From Zoogloea sp. LCSB751 (GTDB lineage Bacteria; Pseudomonadota; Gammaproteobacteria; Burkholderiales; Rhodocyclaceae), in contig NZ_MWUM01000023.1 in NCBI RefSeq assembly GCF_002028455.1, positions 18,573 to 82,572 of the forward strand: a DNA stretch of 64,000 bases. Direction: 5' to 3'. The position numbers and the translations under genes are program-made. The notes below the pieces were generated by a model. It saw only the letters and a program-made list of their open reading frames with translations, made no database searches and was not told where the DNA came from. This document shows, piece after piece, positions 60,992-64,000 of this stretch. The first letter of the stretch is position 1; each line of letters starts with the position of its first letter.

Positions 60992-62791
60992 ATGTCGATG
61001 AATCGTTTTATGAAGGGCCTGTTCGGGCCCCGCGGAAACGACTTCATGGCCGCCGACGACGCCGTCGGCGGCGGGGCCCCGGAGCCCGTCGTGGCTCCAC
61101 CGGCCCCGCCGTCGCCGGGCCGGCGCCTGGCCCTGTGGGGTCGCCACATCGCCCACCTGATCCGCCACGGCATGAATGCCGAAACCGCCCACGCCGCCCA
61201 CCTGGGCGAAGTGGAAGCCCGCATCGGCGCGATGACCCTGGAGATCGACCGCGGCCAGCGCCGCATGCAGGACGGCAGCGAGCAGGCCCACGTACTGCGC
61301 GAACAGGCCGAGGCGACCCTCGCTACCACCGCCGGCGACATCGACGCCGGCCTGGCCGAGCTGGAAAGCACCCTGTCGGCCAAGGTCGCGCGCATCGGCG
61401 AAGTGGTCAAGGTGCTCGAGAAGATCGGCCGCGACCTCGACCTGCTGGCCCTCAACGCCGCCATCCAGGCCGCCAGCGCCGGCGAGCAGGGGCGCGCCTT
61501 CGCGGTGGTCGCCGACAGTATCCGCGCCCTCGCCGGCGACACCGTCGCCAATGCCAAGAGCGCCTCCCGGCTGCTCGATTTCGGCGATTTCCAGCACAGC
61601 CTGCAGGGTTTTCGCCAGGACAGCGCCACCAGCGTGGCTCGCGCCAACCAGGAAACCGGCGCCGCCTTCGCACGCATCGAAGAAACCTTCGCCGGGCTAC
61701 GCGACACCCTCGCCACCCTCGACGACCACGGGCGGGTCATTTCCGCCATGCACACCCTCAACCAGTCCACCTTCGACCGCCAGCGCCTGAAGCTCGAATG
61801 GGCCGAACGCCTGAGCCTCGACCTGGGCGGACTGGAGAAACAGCCCCACGACAACATCGTGCCAGTGCTCGACCGCCTGCTCGCCAAGGAAGGCCTGACC
61901 GCCGACGCCAGCTACGACCGGCTGGCCGACATCCGCCAGCGCGGCCGCCTGCGGGTCGCCATCGAGCCGGCCTTCAAGGGCCTGTCCTTCCGCCTGCAGC
62001 CCGGCGCGCCGCTGCGCGGGCTGGATGTGGACTACGCCCGCGCCTTCGCCAAGCACCTGGGCGTGGCGGTGGACTTCGTCGAACACCCGTGGGACCAATG
62101 CACCGAACTGCTGCAGGCCGGCCGCCGCCCCGGCGAACCCGCCGCCGACCTGGTGTGGAGCGCGCTACCGCCGAACGCCGCCTACAAGGGCGTGGCCTTC
62201 TCGGACAGCTACACCTACCTGAACTACGTGCTGGCGCGCCGCCACGGCGATACGCGCATCGACGGCGTGGCCAGCCTGGAAGGCAAGGTCCTCGGCTGCA
62301 TCAACGACCCGGCCGCCTTCGCCGCGCTGGAAGCCGCCGGCCTGCGCTGGAGCAAGCACACCCGCAAGGAGCCGGGCACCGTGCGGCTGGCCAACCTGAT
62401 CGGCTATTCCGACCAGGGCGTCATCCACGACGCGCTGGCCGACGGCACCGTGGATGCCTTCGCGGTGGATCACCCGATCTTCGCGTGGGCCTGCTATAGG
62501 CAGGACAGCCCGTGGCGCGGCCGCATCGAGATCCTGCCCGAGCCGCTGTCGCGCCAGCCCTGGTTCTACGCGGTCGGCGTCGCCGACGATCCGTCGTCGT
62601 GCCGCCTGCTGCAGGAAATCAACCGCTTCATCGCCGGCTTCACCAAGAGCCGCGAGCGGGAACAGATCGAGAAGACCTGGCAGTTGGCGGTGATCCGCGG
62701 CACCGGCAGCTACCGCCAGGAACCCGGCAAGCTGCGCGGCGAGGATGCGCTGGCCGCCGATCTGGCGCGGCTGGCACCGTGCGAGACGTGA
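60992..62791 (+). CDS. Soluble chemoreceptor-like signalling domain fused to a substrate-binding-protein domain
   Basis: A 599-residue protein with no signal peptide and no membrane segment. Residues 60-260 are a methyl-accepting-chemotaxis-type helical hairpin with the recognisable tip LLALNAAIQAASAGEQGRAF (151-170) and AVVADSIRALA. Compared with E. coli Tsr, the tip has Gln for Glu385, Ser for Arg388 and lacks the Phe/Gln/Thr/Asn run before it. Residues 310-560 are a bacterial extracellular solute-binding (SBP_bac_3) domain: RGRLRVAIEPAFKGLSFRLQPG, LDVDYARAFAKHLGVAVDFV, DGTVDAFAVDHPIFAW. Here it must be cytoplasmic. Its place in the glnK-amtB operon points to sensing of a nitrogen compound. 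Confidence 0.88.
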   Translation: MSMNRFMKGLFGPRGNDFMAADDAVGGGAPEPVVAPPAPPSPGRRLALWGRHIAHLIRHGMNAETAHAAHLGEVEARIGAMTLEIDRGQRRMQDGSEQAHVLREQAEATLATTAGDIDAGLAELESTLSAKVARIGEVVKVLEKIGRDLDLLALNAAIQAASAGEQGRAFAVVADSIRALAGDTVANAKSASRLLDFGDFQHSLQGFRQDSATSVARANQETGAAFARIEETFAGLRDTLATLDDHGRVISAMHTLNQSTFDRQRLKLEWAERLSLDLGGLEKQPHDNIVPVLDRLLAKEGLTADASYDRLADIRQRGRLRVAIEPAFKGLSFRLQPGAPLRGLDVDYARAFAKHLGVAVDFVEHPWDQCTELLQAGRRPGEPAADLVWSALPPNAAYKGVAFSDSYTYLNYVLARRHGDTRIDGVASLEGKVLGCINDPAAFAALEAAGLRWSKHTRKEPGTVRLANLIGYSDQGVIHDALADGTVDAFAVDHPIFAWACYRQDSPWRGRIEILPEPLSRQPWFYAVGVADDPSSCRLLQEINRFIAGFTKSREREQIEKTWQLAVIRGTGSYRQEPGKLRGEDALAADLARLAPCET

Positions 62792-62818
62792 AGCACCTCC
62801 TTCGTGGGGGCCAGTTCT

Positions 62819-62885
62819 GTGGGGGCGAATTCATTCGCCCTCAGCCGGTTAAACGAAGTCCGCGGGCGAATGAATTCGCCCCCAC
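62819..62885. repeat. Nested inverted repeat (REP-like element)
   Basis: Two 22-base arms are perfect reverse complements (62819-62840 and 62864-62885) around a 23-base spacer. Each arm is itself nearly palindromic (GGGCGAATnnATTCGCCC). It lies between the convergent 3' ends of the chemoreceptor-like gene and the XRE-cupin gene. It may end transcription or be one copy of a dispersed repeat family. Confidence 0.88.
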
Positions 62886-62951
62886 GGGTTCTGCGGCCCT
62901 CAGAGCAAGGCCATCAGTCCGGCCGACCCCGCTGGAGCCGGGAGTGCCTGC

Positions 62952-63554
62952 TCAGCCCGCGTCGCCCGGGTTGGGATACATCAGCACGCTGAGGAAGCGG
63001 ATCGGGCACTGGCTGAGCTTTTCCGGGCCGTGGGGGATGTCGGCGCGGAAGGTCAGCGCATCCCCCGGCTTCAGCACATAGGTGTTCTGGCCGTGGCGAT
63101 ACTCGATCTCCCCTTCGAGCATGTAAATGAACTCGGTGCCGGGGTGCTCGAAGATCGGGAAGGTCTCCGACTCGTGGTCGATGGTGATCAGGAAGGGCTC
63201 GAAGACCTTGGTCGGCCCCTGGTCGTAGGCCAGCAGGTGATAGGTGTGCCCCTTCTTGGTGCCACGCCGCACCACTTCCATCCCCTCGCCGTCCTTCACC
63301 AGCTGGGCGCTGCCGTCGCGCACGTCATAGCCGCGGAACAGCGTGGCGATCGACACGCCGAGGGCGCCGGCCAGCCGCGACAGGGTGTCCAAACTGGTGG
63401 CCGTCTGGGCGTTCTCGATCTTCGACAGCATGCCGCGGCTGATGCCGGCCAGATTGGCCACGTCCGCAATGGTGAGGCCGTGCTTCTGGCGCAGGTCACG
63501 GATCGTGTTGCCCAGGTAGCGCTCCAGACTGCCGCTGCCTTCTTGTTCGCTCAT
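62952..63554 (-). CDS. XRE-family regulator with cupin domain
   Basis: A 200-residue regulator. The N-terminal helix-turn-helix is residues 13-70 (LGNTIRDLRQKHGLTIADVANLAGISRGMLSKIENAQTATSLDTL); the cupin domain fills residues 115-195 (FPIFEHPGTEFIYMLEGEIEYRHG and YVLKPGDALTFRADIPHG), the small-ligand sensor seen in PuuR-like regulators. GGGAG lies 8 bases before the start. It is divergent from purU and may regulate it and itself in response to a one-carbon or polyamine-type ligand. Confidence 0.92.
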   Translation of the reverse strand: MSEQEGSGSLERYLGNTIRDLRQKHGLTIADVANLAGISRGMLSKIENAQTATSLDTLSRLAGALGVSIATLFRGYDVRDGSAQLVKDGEGMEVVRRGTKKGHTYHLLAYDQGPTKVFEPFLITIDHESETFPIFEHPGTEFIYMLEGEIEYRHGQNTYVLKPGDALTFRADIPHGPEKLSQCPIRFLSVLMYPNPGDAG

Positions 63555-63647
63555 GGGGGTTCTCCCACCTAAATCTCGATGGCGAAATTATTGCACAGGC
63601 AGGTGTTTCATACGAGGAAAAAATAGTTGACACGATTCACCTCAAGA

Positions 63648-63660
63648 TGCACCATGTGCA
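63648..63660. promoter_or_regulatory. Palindrome in the purU promoter region
   Basis: TGCACCATGTGCA has arms TGCAC/GTGCA; another TTGCAC lies at 63591-63596 near the XRE gene, inverted relative to GTGCAA at 63656-63661. TTGACA (63627-63632) could be a -35 box directed at purU. The XRE-cupin regulator is the likely binder. Confidence 0.5.
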
Positions 63661-63700
63661 AAAATAATTCTCTACATGAACTTCCAGCGGAGTTGAGAGC

Positions 63701-64000
63701 ATGTCATCGAGTCGTCGTTACACCCTGTCCCTCTCCTGTCCCGACCGGGTCGGCATCGTCGCCGCGGTAAGCGGCTTCCTCGCCAGCCATCAGGGCTGGA
63801 TCACCGAGGCAAGCCACCACGCCGACGCCGAGGCCGGCCGCTTCTTCATGCGCCAGGAAATCCTGGCCGACTCCCTGCCCTTCGGCATCGACACCCTGCG
63901 CGACAAGTTCGCCCCCATCGCCACCGAGTTCGGCATGGACTGGCGCATCTCCGACAGCGCCCGCAAAAAACGCGTCGTGATCCTCGTCTCAAAGCAAGAA
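63701..64000 (+). CDS. purU: Formyltetrahydrofolate deformylase, N-terminal part (cut by window end)
   Basis: The first 100 residues are present. They begin MSSSRRYTLSLSCPDRVGI and contain the ACT domain (VAAVSGFLASHQGWITEASHH, GRFFMRQEI) and the approach to the catalytic domain (RKKRVVILVSKQE, the usual first strand). PurU hydrolyses 10-formyltetrahydrofolate to formate and tetrahydrofolate and balances one-carbon pools. A weak GCGGAGTTGAGAG sequence precedes the ATG. The gene runs off the window. Confidence 0.92.
   Translation, partial: MSSSRRYTLSLSCPDRVGIVAAVSGFLASHQGWITEASHHADAEAGRFFMRQEILADSLPFGIDTLRDKFAPIATEFGMDWRISDSARKKRVVILVSKQE

Overview
The window is high-GC DNA from a betaproteobacterium, most likely of the Rhodocyclales (Azospira, Zoogloea or Dechloromonas-like). 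This rests on codon use and on the mixture of a phasin, glnK-amtB with a sigma-54 promoter, RND efflux, DUF3325/DUF3649/PepSY iron genes and PurU. The genus is an inference. No insertion sequence, CRISPR array or rRNA is visible.

Positions 1-6.55 kb are the end of an integrated element. It is visibly lower in GC than the rest and holds one unknown gene and a giant 1801-residue protein with a complete tyrosine-recombinase domain plus a second, degenerate one. It stops at an orphan 3' fragment of a tRNA-Arg gene, immediately followed by intact tRNA-Asn, tRNA-Gly and tRNA-Lys genes and a terminator. Positions 7-18.3 kb are chromosomal housekeeping and stress genes: a SulP transporter, two alpha/beta hydrolases, small lipoproteins, a PhoX-family protein, a GNAT enzyme, a class D beta-lactamase with an altered YGN motif, a fatty-acid desaturase and a glutathione transferase. 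An ohr gene with an internal deletion lies at 12.1-12.26 kb.

Positions 18.4-23.1 kb are an iron-uptake unit behind a Fur-box-like site: a TonB-dependent receptor, DUF3325, DUF3649 and a PepSY membrane protein. A QorB-like reductase and a divergent HxlR regulator follow, with a neat palindromic operator between them. Positions 24.5-31.4 kb form a tight seven-gene minus-strand operon: GntR regulator, AprA-like flavoprotein, AprB-like ferredoxin, an SsuA-type binding protein with a NosL-like tail, ABC permease, ATPase and a HEAT-repeat protein. A divergent amidase gene follows. I know of no described function for this set. Positions 33.2-39.8 kb are an RND tripartite efflux operon with its divergent TetR regulator.

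Positions 39.9-48.9 kb hold a phasin, a remnant SRPBCC gene, a hybrid histidine kinase, a higher-order GTGCAC repeat cluster, two Hsp20 proteins, an HtrA protease and a nitroreductase. Positions 49.4-56.9 kb hold a large TonB-dependent receptor with a periplasmic coiled coil, followed by DUF6152, two related membrane proteins, a monohaem c-type cytochrome and two paralogous periplasmic proteins. This may be a substrate-uptake and oxidation module of unknown substrate.

Positions 56.9-64 kb hold a MASE-type diguanylate cyclase, an unlisted 59-residue gene, then a sigma-54 driven glnK-amtB operon. Its third gene encodes a soluble chemoreceptor-like signalling domain fused to a substrate-binding-protein domain. 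A REP-like nested inverted repeat, an XRE-cupin regulator and the start of purU close the window.
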